Below, in pieces: positions 7,916-15,537 of a DNA stretch of 64,000 nucleotides. Made by a program: the position numbers and the translations under genes. The stretch comes from Amycolatopsis pretoriensis. Its GTDB lineage: Bacteria; Actinomycetota; Actinomycetes; Mycobacteriales; Pseudonocardiaceae. The first letter of the stretch is position 1. The number at the start of each line of letters is the position of its first letter. The stretch spans positions 679,602 through 743,601 of the forward strand of contig NZ_FNUJ01000007.1 of assembly GCF_900107925.1 (NCBI RefSeq). Reading direction: 5' to 3'. The notes under the pieces were generated by a model that was given only the letters and a program-made list of their open reading frames with translations, was not told the origin of the DNA and did no database searches.

Positions 7916-8575
7916 TTATTGACCGGCGAGATGACCCGGCCGCACGACGCCCGATTCGTACGCTATGACCACCGCGTGGCTGCGGTTGGCCGCGCCGAGC
8001 TTGCCGAAGACGTTGCCCACGTGGGTCTTCACGGTCTCCAGGCTGATCACCAGTTCGGTCGCGATGTCCTGGTTGGACAGTCCGCGCGCGACCAGCCGGA
8101 GCACCTCGGCCTCGCGCCGGGTGAGCGCTTTCGCGGCCCGCGCGTACCGCCCGCCGGGCGGCCGGGCGGTCACCAGCCGCCGGATCGCTTCGGGGAACAG
8201 CAGCGACTCCCCGGCCGCGACGGTCCGGACCGCGTGCGCGATCTCCTCCTTGCGCGCCCGCTTGAGCAGGAACCCGCTCGCCCCGGCCAGCAGCGCCTCG
8301 TGCACGTAGTCGTCGTTGTCGAACGTCGTGACGACGAGGACCTTCGGCGGGTCGTCGAGCGAGCCGAGCAGCCGCCGGGTGGCCTCGATGCCGTCGGTGC
8401 CGGGCATCCGGACGTCCATCAGCACGACGTCCGGCCGGGTGCGGCGCACCGCGGGCAACACCTCGGCGCCGTCGGCCGCTTCGCCGACCACGGGGATGCC
8501 CTGCTGCTCCAGCAGCGCCCGCAGGCCGGTGCGGACGAGCGGCTCGTCGTCGGCCAGGAGCACGGTGGGGCTCAC
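7916..8575 (-). CDS. LuxR/NarL-family response regulator
   Basis: 219 residues. The receiver domain carries the acidic pair DDE near the start, the phospho-acceptor Asp in VVLMDVRMPG, and Lys in LLKRARKEEI. The C-terminal HTH_LuxR (LTRREAEVLRLVARGLSNQ ... ETVKTHVGNVFGKLGA) binds DNA. The GTG start overlaps the kinase stop by four bases (GTGA), so this is the regulator of the upstream kinase. Its target genes are not evident; it lies beside the alkaline phosphatase gene, but that does not show regulation. Confidence 0.9.
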   Translation of the reverse strand: MSPTVLLADDEPLVRTGLRALLEQQGIPVVGEAADGAEVLPAVRRTRPDVVLMDVRMPGTDGIEATRRLLGSLDDPPKVLVVTTFDNDDYVHEALLAGASGFLLKRARKEEIAHAVRTVAAGESLLFPEAIRRLVTARPPGGRYARAAKALTRREAEVLRLVARGLSNQDIATELVISLETVKTHVGNVFGKLGAANRSHAVVIAYESGVVRPGHLAGQ

Positions 8576-9771
8576 GCGCCCGCCCGCAGCGGGATGGTCG
8601 CGGACAGCCGCCACCGCGGCCCGTCGGGACCCGCGTCGAGCTCGCCGCGCAGGGCTTCGACGCGCTCGGCGAGCCCGGCCAGGCCGCCCCGCCCCGGCCG
8701 CGGTTCGACGCCGGGCAGCGCGTTGACGACGGCGATCGCGAGCCGCTCGGCCCCCGCCTCGACGTGGACCTCGACGGTGCCCGGGCCGGCGTGACGCAAC
8801 GCGTTCGTCAGGCCCTCCTGGACGATCCGGTAGCCCTCGCGCGACACGGCGGCGGGCAGGCCGGCGACGGGCCCGGTGACGGTCAGCCGGACGTCGACCC
8901 CGGCTTCGCGGGCACGCACGGCGAGGACGTCCACCTCGGCGAGCGTGCGGGTGGGCTCCTTCGCCGCCGGCTCCTCGCGCAGCAGGCCGAGCACGTGGTC
9001 GAGGTCCTCGAGGGCGGATCGGGACGCTTCTTCGATCGTGCCGAGCGCGCGCCGCACCTGGGCCGGGTCGGCCTCGACCAGATCGGCCGCCGCGGCCGCC
9101 TGGATGGTCGACGTCGTCAGCGTGTGCCCGATCGAGTCGTGCAGCTCGCGGGCCAGCCGGTTGCGCTGGGCGAGCACGGCGGCGCGGCGTTCGGCGAGCG
9201 CCGCGCGCTCGGTGTCGGACGGGCCCAGCAGCGCTTCGGCGCCGGTGCGGAACGCGCGGGTGGCGCCCGCGACCAGCACGAGCGCGCCGAAGAGCAGCAC
9301 GACGCCGAACGGGACCGTCCACGCGCCGAGCGGGACGTCGTCCCAGAACAGGCTGATCGAGTCCTGGCCGCCGGCCAGCCACACCGCGGGGACGAGCAGG
9401 CCGAGCCCGAGGAACGCGAGCACGGTGAGCAGCACGCCGCTGAGCAGCGTGTGCAGGGCGAGCCACAGGCCCGAGCGCAGCCGCGTCCCGGCGCCGGGAC
9501 GTCCGGCCGGCGCCGGGACCGCGGTCCCGAGCAGGAGGTTCGCCAGCCCGATGCCGGCGCGCCGCACCGGTCCGAGCAAACCCAGCAGGCCCGTGAGCAC
9601 CGCGATGGCCACCAGGGCGAGCAGCGCCCGCACCCGTGAATCGGCTTCGACGGCGACCGCCGCGGCGAAGGCGAAGGGGGACACCGGCACCATCAAGAGG
9701 GCGCCCGCGACGGCGAACGGGAGGCCGCGGTAGCTGCCGAGCCGCGCCAGGGAGCGGAAGAATCCGGACAT
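8572..9771 (-). CDS. Two-component sensor histidine kinase (HisKA_3 type)
   Basis: 399 residues from the ATG at 9771; the frame is open upstream but that extension is Arg-rich and unlike the family. Four to five hydrophobic segments occupy the N-terminal half (for example AVAGALLMVPVSPFAFAAAV and LLLGTAV onward). The dimerisation/phospho-acceptor box is LARELHDSIGHTLTTSTIQA, with His the phosphorylated residue. The ATPase lid follows in ALRHAGPGTVEV and GRGGLAGLAERVEAL. It has no obvious extracytoplasmic sensor, so it probably senses through its membrane helices. Cotranscribed with the response regulator through a GTGA overlap. Confidence 0.88.
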   Translation of the reverse strand: MSGFFRSLARLGSYRGLPFAVAGALLMVPVSPFAFAAAVAVEADSRVRALLALVAIAVLTGLLGLLGPVRRAGIGLANLLLGTAVPAPAGRPGAGTRLRSGLWLALHTLLSGVLLTVLAFLGLGLLVPAVWLAGGQDSISLFWDDVPLGAWTVPFGVVLLFGALVLVAGATRAFRTGAEALLGPSDTERAALAERRAAVLAQRNRLARELHDSIGHTLTTSTIQAAAAADLVEADPAQVRRALGTIEEASRSALEDLDHVLGLLREEPAAKEPTRTLAEVDVLAVRAREAGVDVRLTVTGPVAGLPAAVSREGYRIVQEGLTNALRHAGPGTVEVHVEAGAERLAIAVVNALPGVEPRPGRGGLAGLAERVEALRGELDAGPDGPRWRLSATIPLRAGA

Positions 9772-9845
9772 GCGGCGAGCGTAGGACGGCCGGTGTGGCC
9801 GCCGCCTCCCTCCGCGGAGCCAGATCCTGGTCACAACCGGTTAGT

Positions 9846-9871
9846 GAGCGTTAGCACGCTCCTCCTACACT
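9846..9871 (+). promoter_or_regulatory. rpe promoter with inverted repeat; leaderless start likely
   Basis: TACACT (9866-9871) is a good -10 and lies six bases before the GTG of rpe, so transcription should start at the start codon. GAGCGT/ACGCTC (9846-9851, 9856-9861; four-base spacer) is a perfect inverted repeat just upstream and could be an operator. Confidence 0.5.
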
Positions 9872-9877
9872 CAGGAC

Positions 9878-10564
9878 GTGGCAGACCGACCCCTGATCGC
9901 CCCCAGCATCCTGTCCGCGGACTTCGCCCGGCTCGGCGAGGAGATCGCCGCCGTGGCCGGCACCGGCGAGACCCGCGCCGACTGGGTCCACGTCGACGTC
10001 ATGGACGCGCACTTCGTGCCCAACCTGACCCTCGGCCTCCCCGTGGTCAAGGCGCTGCTCAAGAGCACCGACGTGCCGATCGACTGCCACCTGATGATCG
10101 ACGACCCGGACCGCTGGGCGATCGGGTACGCCGAGGCCGGCGCCTACAACGTCACCGTGCACGCCGAGGCCGCGAAGGACCCGGTCGCGCTGGCCAAGAA
10201 CCTGCGCGCCGCGGGCGCGAAGGCCGGCCTGTCGATCAAGCCGGGCACCGCGCTCGAGCCGTGGCTGGACGCCCTGAAGCACTACGACACGCTGCTGGTG
10301 ATGTCCGTCGAGCCGGGCTTCGGCGGGCAGTCGTTCATCGCCGAGGTCCTGGACAAGGTCCGCACCGCGCGGCGGCTGGTCGACACCGGGCACCTCAAGC
10401 TGGTCGTCGAGATCGACGGCGGGATCAACACCGACACCATCGAGCAGGCCGCCGAGGCAGGCGTCGACTGCTTCGTCGCGGGCTCGGCCGTCTACGGCGC
10501 CGGCGACCCGGGCAAGGCGGTCGCCGCGCTGCGCGAGCAGGCGGCCCGCGGCCGGGCGGGCTGA
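9878..10564 (+). CDS. rpe: Ribulose-phosphate 3-epimerase
   Basis: Interconverts ribulose 5-phosphate and xylulose 5-phosphate in the pentose phosphate pathway. 228 residues. The TIM-barrel metal and catalytic residues are present: APSILSADF at the N-terminus, HVDVMDAHFVPN, His in DCHLM, MSVEPGFGGQ, and the catalytic Asp in VEIDGGI. Ribulose 5-phosphate is also the substrate of the RibBA enzyme two genes downstream, which makes the operon pairing sensible. The mRNA is probably leaderless. Confidence 0.97.
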   Translation: MADRPLIAPSILSADFARLGEEIAAVAGTGETRADWVHVDVMDAHFVPNLTLGLPVVKALLKSTDVPIDCHLMIDDPDRWAIGYAEAGAYNVTVHAEAAKDPVALAKNLRAAGAKAGLSIKPGTALEPWLDALKHYDTLLVMSVEPGFGGQSFIAEVLDKVRTARRLVDTGHLKLVVEIDGGINTDTIEQAAEAGVDCFVAGSAVYGAGDPGKAVAALREQAARGRAG

Positions 10565-10577
10565 CCGCGCGGCGGCA

Positions 10578-10592
10578 CCGGGGAAGCCCCGG
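10578..10592 (+). terminator. Short G-C hairpin between rpe and ribE
   Basis: ccgggg-aag-ccccgg, a six-base stem with a three-base loop, 13 bases after the rpe stop, inside GC-rich sequence. It may attenuate read-through into ribE. No FMN riboswitch signature was seen in this 79-base gap. Confidence 0.3.
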
Positions 10593-10643
10593 GGCCGCGG
10601 CGGGTGTTGGATGGAAGGACCGGCTCACAAGGAGGCAGCGGAC

Positions 10644-11276
10644 GTGTTCACCGGCATAGTCGAGGAGATCGGCGAGGTCACCGCGGTCGAGCAGCTGACC
10701 AACGCGGCACGGCTGCGCGTACGCGGCCCGCTGGTCACCAGCGACGCCGGGCACGGCGACTCGATCGCGGTCAGCGGGGTGTGCCTCACGGTCGTCGAGG
10801 TCGGCGGGGGTGAGTTCACCGTCGACGTCGTCAACGAGACGCTGCAGCGCTCGAGCCTGGCCAAGGTCGCGACCGGCGACCGGGTCAACCTGGAACGCGC
10901 GACGCCCGCGGGCGGCCGGCTCGGCGGGCACATCATGCAGGGCCACGTCGACGGCACCGGGACGTTCCTCGGCCGCGACGAAAACGGCGTCACGACGTTC
11001 TCGCTGCCCGCGCACCTCGCGCGGTACGTCGTCGAGAAGGGCTCGATCGCGGTCGACGGGATCTCCCTCACCGTCGCGGCCGTCACCGACGACCGGTTCC
11101 AGGTGGCGTTGATCCCGACCACGCTCGAAGTGACGACCCTCGGCGGCCGGGAAGCCGGCGACCTGGTCAACCTGGAGGTCGACGTGGTCGCGAAGTACGT
11201 GGAGAAGCTGGCCGAGGCGCATATCCGCGACCAGGTGCAGAATCGGGACGGCGGCGGCACGGAGGAGCGGTCATGA
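10644..11276 (+). CDS. ribE: Riboflavin synthase alpha chain
   Basis: Dismutates two 6,7-dimethyl-8-ribityllumazine molecules to riboflavin. 210 residues from GTG 10644, chosen because AAGGAGG (10629-10635) sits just ahead and the protein then begins with the family's FTGIVEEIGEV. The protein is two tandem lumazine-binding beta barrels: first with SIAVSGVCLTV, second with SIAVDGISLTV, each followed by a NxE/L linker. The stop overlaps ribBA (ATGA). ribD is absent from this operon. Confidence 0.96.
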   Translation: MFTGIVEEIGEVTAVEQLTNAARLRVRGPLVTSDAGHGDSIAVSGVCLTVVEVGGGEFTVDVVNETLQRSSLAKVATGDRVNLERATPAGGRLGGHIMQGHVDGTGTFLGRDENGVTTFSLPAHLARYVVEKGSIAVDGISLTVAAVTDDRFQVALIPTTLEVTTLGGREAGDLVNLEVDVVAKYVEKLAEAHIRDQVQNRDGGGTEERS

Positions 11277-12601
11277 GTGAGTCGAGTGCACCCACGCCCG
11301 AAGCGGGCTGGACCCCGTGCGGCACCGGGGCGGTGTTCGACGCCGACGCCATCGAGCGGGCGATCGCGGACATCGCGGCGGGCCGGCCGGTCGTCGTGGT
11401 CGACGACGAAGACCGCGAGAACGAAGGCGACCTCATCTTCGCCGCGGAGAAGGCGACACCGGAGCTGCTGGCGTTCATGGTCCGCTACACCTCGGGCTAC
11501 GTCTGCGTGGCGCTGACCGAGGCCGAGGCCGACCGGCTGGACCTGCCGCCGATGTACCACACGAACCAGGACGCGCGCGGCACCGCGTACAGCGTCACGG
11601 TCGACGCCGCCGAGGGCATCAGCACCGGCATCTCCGCTGCCGACCGCGCGCACACGATCCGGCTGCTGGCCGACCCCGCGTCGACGGCGAAGGACTTCCG
11701 CCGCCCCGGGCACGTCGTGCCGCTGCGGGCGAAGGAAGGCGGCGTGCTGCGGCGCCCCGGGCACACCGAGGCGTCGGTCGACCTGGCCCGGATGGCCGGG
11801 CTCGCGCCCGCCGGCGTGCTCTGCGAGATCGTGTCGCAGAAGGACGAAGGCGACATGGCGCGCCGCGACGAGCTCGAGGTCTTCGCCGCCGACCACGACC
11901 TCGCGATCATCACCATCGCCGACCTGATCGCCTACCGCCGCCGCACCGAGAAGCAGGTCGAGCGCGTCGCCGAAGCCCGCATCCCGCTGTCCGCGGGCAC
12001 GTTCCGCGCGGTCGGCTACGACTCGCTGCTGGACGGCATCGAGCACGTCGCGTTCGTCTACGGCGAGATCGGCGACGGCCAGGACATCCTGGTCCGCGTC
12101 CACTCCGAGTGCCTGACCGGCGACGTCTTCGGCTCGCTGCGCTGCGACTGCGGTCCGCAGCTGGAGGCGGCGCTGGAGGCGGTGGCCGCCGAAGGCCGCG
12201 GTGTCGTGCTCTACATCCGCGGCCACGAGGGCCGCGGCATCGGCCTGCTGCACAAGCTCCAGGCCTACCAGCTGCAGGACGACGGCGCGGACACGGTCGA
12301 CGCAAACCTCGCGCTGGGCGTCCCGGCCGACGCCCGCGACTACGGCACGGGCGCGCAGATCCTGTGCGACCTCGGCGTCCGCACGATGCGGCTGCTGTCG
12401 AACAACCCGGCCAAGCGGATCGGCCTGGAGGGCTACGGCCTGCGCGTCACCGGGCGGGTGCCGCTGCCGATCTCGCCGAACCCGGAGAACCTGCGCTACC
12501 TGCGGACCAAGCGCGACCGGATGGGCCACGACCTGGCCCAGCTGGAGCACTACGACCAGGTCCGCGCGGGCACCGAGCACCCCGACGGAGGACTCCTGTG
12601 A
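11273..12601 (+). CDS. ribBA: Bifunctional 3,4-dihydroxy-2-butanone-4-phosphate synthase / GTP cyclohydrolase II
   Basis: 442 residues. The N-terminal half (about 20-220) makes the four-carbon unit from ribulose 5-phosphate; its acidic loop DDEDRENEGDL and RPGHTEA are visible. The C-terminal half (about 225-430) opens GTP; its zinc cysteines are in CLTGDVFGSLRCDCGPQ and the catalytic loop in GHEGRGIGL. Both domains look intact, unlike some homologues with a dead cyclohydrolase half. It overlaps ribE and ribH by four bases on each side. Confidence 0.97.
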   Translation: MSESSAPTPEAGWTPCGTGAVFDADAIERAIADIAAGRPVVVVDDEDRENEGDLIFAAEKATPELLAFMVRYTSGYVCVALTEAEADRLDLPPMYHTNQDARGTAYSVTVDAAEGISTGISAADRAHTIRLLADPASTAKDFRRPGHVVPLRAKEGGVLRRPGHTEASVDLARMAGLAPAGVLCEIVSQKDEGDMARRDELEVFAADHDLAIITIADLIAYRRRTEKQVERVAEARIPLSAGTFRAVGYDSLLDGIEHVAFVYGEIGDGQDILVRVHSECLTGDVFGSLRCDCGPQLEAALEAVAAEGRGVVLYIRGHEGRGIGLLHKLQAYQLQDDGADTVDANLALGVPADARDYGTGAQILCDLGVRTMRLLSNNPAKRIGLEGYGLRVTGRVPLPISPNPENLRYLRTKRDRMGHDLAQLEHYDQVRAGTEHPDGGLL

Positions 12602-13104
12602 GCGGCGAAGGCCGTCCCGACGTTTCCCTGGACCTGACCGGCTGCAAGTCCCTCAAGCTGGGGATCGTGGCCACCAAGTGGAACTCGGACATCACCGACG
12701 TCCTGCTGGAGCGCGCGCTCGTCGCGGCCCGGGAGGCGGACCTGGAGGAGGACCCGACGGTCGTCCACGTCGCGGGCGCGATCGAGCTCCCGGTGGTGGT
12801 GCAGGCGCTGGCCCGCAACCACGACGCGGTGGTCGCGCTGGGCGTGGTCATCCGCGGCGGCACCCCGCACTTCGAGTACGTGTGCGACGCGGTGACGGCG
12901 GGCCTGACCCGGGTGGCGCTCGACGAGAGCACGCCGGTCGGCAACGGCGTCCTGACGTGCGACACGCACGAGCAGGCGGTCGACCGGTCGGGCCGGCCGG
13001 GTGCCAAGGAGGACAAGGGTTACGAGGCGACGGTGGCGGCCCTGGACACGGCCCACGTGCTGAAGAGCCTGCGCCAGCCGTGGACCGAGCGGGGTTTCGT
13101 GTGA
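12598..13104 (+). CDS. ribH: 6,7-Dimethyl-8-ribityllumazine synthase
   Basis: 168 residues. Condenses the RibBA-derived four-carbon phosphate with the pyrimidine intermediate to give lumazine. The substrate-binding segments KWNSDITD, HVAGAIELP and GVVIRGGTPHFEYVC (catalytic His) are present, followed by GVLTCDTHEQA. GTG start overlaps the ribBA stop (GTGA). Confidence 0.96.
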   Translation: MSGEGRPDVSLDLTGCKSLKLGIVATKWNSDITDVLLERALVAAREADLEEDPTVVHVAGAIELPVVVQALARNHDAVVALGVVIRGGTPHFEYVCDAVTAGLTRVALDESTPVGNGVLTCDTHEQAVDRSGRPGAKEDKGYEATVAALDTAHVLKSLRQPWTERGFV

Positions 13105-13544
13105 CCGTGAAGACTCTCCTGGTGATCCGTCCGCGGCGCGCGCTGATCATGTGCAGCGTGCTGGCGGTGGCGCTGCTGGCGGTGTTCGTGGTGGTGGCGG
13201 TCCTGCTGCGCAACGGCAACACGGGCGTCCACTTCCAGCGTTCCGACCAGGCGGCGATGATCGGCATCGGCATCCTGCTGGCGTGCGGCGTGATGCTGTT
13301 CGCGATCGCCCGGGTGCGCGCGGACGACGAGGGCATCGAGGTCCGGAACGTGCTGGTGACCCGGCGGTTCGCTTGGGACGAGGTGCTTTCGGTCAGCTTC
13401 CCGGATGGTGCCTCGTGGGCGCGGCTGGAACTGCCGGACGACGAGTACCACGCGGTGATGGCGATCCAGGCGGTGGACCGGGCCAGGGCGGTGGAAGCGG
13501 TGCGAACACTGCGAAAACTCCACCGCGCGGCCACCGGCGGCTGA
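13101..13544 (+). CDS. Two-helix membrane protein with PH-like domain
   Basis: 147 residues, GTG overlapping the ribH stop. Two membrane helices (about 15-38 and 52-70) precede a compact beta domain (RADDEGIEVRNVLVTRRFAWDEV ... ARLELPDDEYHAVMAIQ, split here by residues not shown) typical of the bacterial PH family. The same gene follows ribH in mycobacteria (Rv1417). Function unknown. The 3' end (encoding RKLHRAATGG) is repeated twice in decayed form downstream. Confidence 0.8.
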   Translation: MTVKTLLVIRPRRALIMCSVLAVALLAVFVVVAVLLRNGNTGVHFQRSDQAAMIGIGILLACGVMLFAIARVRADDEGIEVRNVLVTRRFAWDEVLSVSFPDGASWARLELPDDEYHAVMAIQAVDRARAVEAVRTLRKLHRAATGG

Positions 13545-13806
13545 CCTTCGGGCTCGGCTTCGCGCGCTGGGTCGCCGCGTGGGGCGACAATTACGGCCGC
13601 GCGGGGCCACCTCGGCCAAGGCGGCGGGCGCGCCGGCCGCAACACTGGCAGGCGGTGCGGGCGTCGCGGAAACTGCACCGCGCGACCACCGGCGGGTGAC
13701 ACTCGCCCCGGCTCGTCAACTGCGCGGCCGATTCCGAGCAGCGCGCACTCGGCTTGGGCTGAGCCGCCCGCCACGGCGGCGGCCCCGCGCGGCCACCGGC
13801 GGCTGA
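13512..13806 (+). repeat. Three imperfect repeats of the PH-gene 3' end
   Basis: The last 30 or so bases of the PH-domain gene (13512-13544, encoding KLHRAATGG-stop) recur at about 13667-13699 (KLHRATTGG-stop) and 13783-13806 (RAATGG-stop). The second copy also keeps about 25 bases of preceding similarity (gcggtgcg...cgcggaaactgcaccgcg). The 265 bases between the PH gene and xthA hold no other gene. Confidence 0.6.
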
Positions 13807-13809
13807 GCG

Positions 13810-14586
13810 TCAGAGGTCCAGGTCCACCACGATCGGCGCGTGGTCCGACGGCCCCTTCCCCTTCCGTGCGTTGCGGTCCACATAGGAATCCGTCACCGCG
13901 GACGTGAAAGCCTCGTTCCCGTACACCAAATCGATCCGCATCCCCTTGTTGTTGGGGAAGTTCCCGGCCCGGTAGTCCCAGTACGTGAACGGGTGGTCGT
14001 ACTTCAGCGGCCGCGGGAACACGTCCGACAGTCCGAGGTCCCGCAGCCGGGCCAACGCGTCGCGCTCCGGCTTCGTCACGTGTGTCGACTCCGCGAACAC
14101 CGCGATGTCCCACACGTCCTCGTCCGTCGGTGCCACGTTGAAGTCCCCGAGCACCGCGTACGGCTCGGACGACAGCTCCGAAGACACCAGCGAGTGCAGC
14201 GACGACAGCCACTCCAGCTTGTACCCGTAGTGCGGGTTGTCCGGCTCGCGCCCGTTGGGCACGTACACCGACCACACCCGCACCCCGCCGCAGGTGGCTC
14301 CCACCGCACGCGCCTCCGCGGCGCCCTCGAACGACGGCTCGTCCGGCAGCCCGCGCACCACGTCGGACAGCCCCACCCGCGACACGATCCCGACGCCGTT
14401 CCAGCGCCCCAGCCCGTACGCCGCCACTTCGTAGCCCAGCGCCTCGACCTCGGCCAGCGGGAACTTCTCCGTCGTGGTCTTCAGCTCCTGCAGGCACAGC
14501 ACGTCCGGTGCCGTCTCCTCCAGGAAGCCCAGCACCCGGGGCAGGCGGGGGACGATGGAGTTCACGTTCCAGGTGGCGATCCGCAT
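13810..14586 (-). CDS. xthA: Exodeoxyribonuclease III
   Basis: 258 residues from the ATG encoding MRIATWNVNS. An AP endonuclease and 3'-5' exonuclease that repairs abasic and oxidised sites. Endonuclease/exonuclease/phosphatase fold: ATWNVNS, metal-binding Glu in CLQELK, YVPNG, catalytic GDFNVAP, RIDLVY and the final SDHAPIVVD. All key residues are intact. Upstream in-frame ATG codons (14616) add only an unconserved extension. Confidence 0.94.
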   Translation of the reverse strand: MRIATWNVNSIVPRLPRVLGFLEETAPDVLCLQELKTTTEKFPLAEVEALGYEVAAYGLGRWNGVGIVSRVGLSDVVRGLPDEPSFEGAAEARAVGATCGGVRVWSVYVPNGREPDNPHYGYKLEWLSSLHSLVSSELSSEPYAVLGDFNVAPTDEDVWDIAVFAESTHVTKPERDALARLRDLGLSDVFPRPLKYDHPFTYWDYRAGNFPNNKGMRIDLVYGNEAFTSAVTDSYVDRNARKGKGPSDHAPIVVDLDL

Positions 14587-14618
14587 GCCCGCGAGCATCC
14601 CACACGGCACCGACAAAA

Positions 14619-14646
14619 CCGGGGCGGCGCCGAAGCGCCGCCCCGG
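14619..14646 (-). terminator. Strong terminator between the protease and xthA
   Basis: ccggggcggcgc and gcgccgccccgg form a perfect 12-base stem around a cgaa loop. On the minus strand it begins five bases after the protease stop and is followed by TTTT, a canonical intrinsic terminator. Confidence 0.9.
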
Positions 14647-14650
14647 AGGC

Positions 14651-15373
14651 TCACACGCCCGCGGTCGTCCGGATCCACGACCGGCTCGACGCCACGCTCG
14701 CGTAGTTGTTCGTCCCGCGCGTGTTCGTGCCGCTCTGGTTCTGGACCGTCGACGCGACGCCGACCTGCACGCCGCCCGAGACCTGGGGGCCGCCCGAGTC
14801 GCCCTTCCACGCCGACCCGTTGATGCCGACGCTCTGGATCGCGCGGCCGCCGTACGCGTCCGTCGAGCGGCCGGTCACCTGGACGTTCGCCGTCTTCAGG
14901 GCGGACGCCGGCGGGCCGGTCGGGGTCGTGCGGCCCCAGCCGTAGAGCTGGTTCGTGCTGCCGGTCGACGGGTCCGTGCTGCCCAGCTTGATCGGCGCCG
15001 CGCTCGTCGCCGACGCCAGGTGCAGCAGCGCGATGTCGCCGTTGGGGGACTCGTACTTCCCGTCGACCGCGATCTGGGTGCCGGAGAACAGCGTGTTGCT
15101 GCCGACCTTGACGTGCATGCCCGAACCGTCCTGGTCGAGGCAGTGCACCGCCGTCATCACCCAGCGCGCGGCGATGACCGTGCCCGAGCAGTTGAAGCCT
15201 TCGAAGTCGCGGCCCTGGGTGTTGACGTACACCTGCGCGCCCCACGACACGGTGGGGGCGGTGGTGCCGCCGACGATGTTCGGCTGGACGCCGGCGGAAG
15301 CCACGGCGCCACCCGCGAGAGTCAGCGCGACGGCGGCCGCGGAAACGGCGCCGAGGAGACGGAGAGAGCTCAC
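14651..15373 (-). CDS. Secreted trypsin-like serine protease (S1 family)
   Basis: 240 residues from GTG 15373, which places a signal peptide (LRLLGAVSAAAVALTLAGGA...ASA) at the N-terminus. The mature end IVGGTTAP matches an activated trypsin fold. The catalytic triad is visible: His in MTAVHC, Asp in GDIALLHL, Ser in WKGDSGGPQ. Cysteines flank the His loop. A secreted protein-degrading enzyme; specificity is not predictable with confidence. Its own terminator follows. Confidence 0.9.
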   Translation of the reverse strand: MSSLRLLGAVSAAAVALTLAGGAVASAGVQPNIVGGTTAPTVSWGAQVYVNTQGRDFEGFNCSGTVIAARWVMTAVHCLDQDGSGMHVKVGSNTLFSGTQIAVDGKYESPNGDIALLHLASATSAAPIKLGSTDPSTGSTNQLYGWGRTTPTGPPASALKTANVQVTGRSTDAYGGRAIQSVGINGSAWKGDSGGPQVSGGVQVGVASTVQNQSGTNTRGTNNYASVASSRSWIRTTAGV

Positions 15374-15525
15374 GGTGGGGATCCTTTCGGACGGGGGCCG
15401 GATCGGCCGGTCGGAAAGTAACCACCGCGTCCTCGGTGGGGACACCTACCGAAGTCGGAAGCGGACGAACACCCTACTTCCGGCGGGGCGACCGGGGGCG
15501 TGCGAGAAGTGTCGGTGGTGGCAAA

Positions 15526-15531
15526 TAGGCT
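15526..15531 (+). promoter_or_regulatory. -10 box of uvrC (leaderless start likely)
   Basis: TAGGCT is six bases before the GTG of uvrC, with no room for a ribosome-binding site, so the mRNA probably begins at the start codon. Confidence 0.45.
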
Positions 15532-15537
15532 GGGGGA

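Noticed and set aside
10565..10643. FMN riboswitch ahead of ribE
   Set aside because: The gap is too short and lacks the conserved loops; only a six-base hairpin is visible.
11317..13104. Long Arg/Gly-rich reading frame of 595 codons across ribBA and ribH
   Set aside because: It is an out-of-frame reading of two clear riboflavin genes; the composition (Arg, Gly, Pro, His) is typical of a shadow frame in high-GC DNA.
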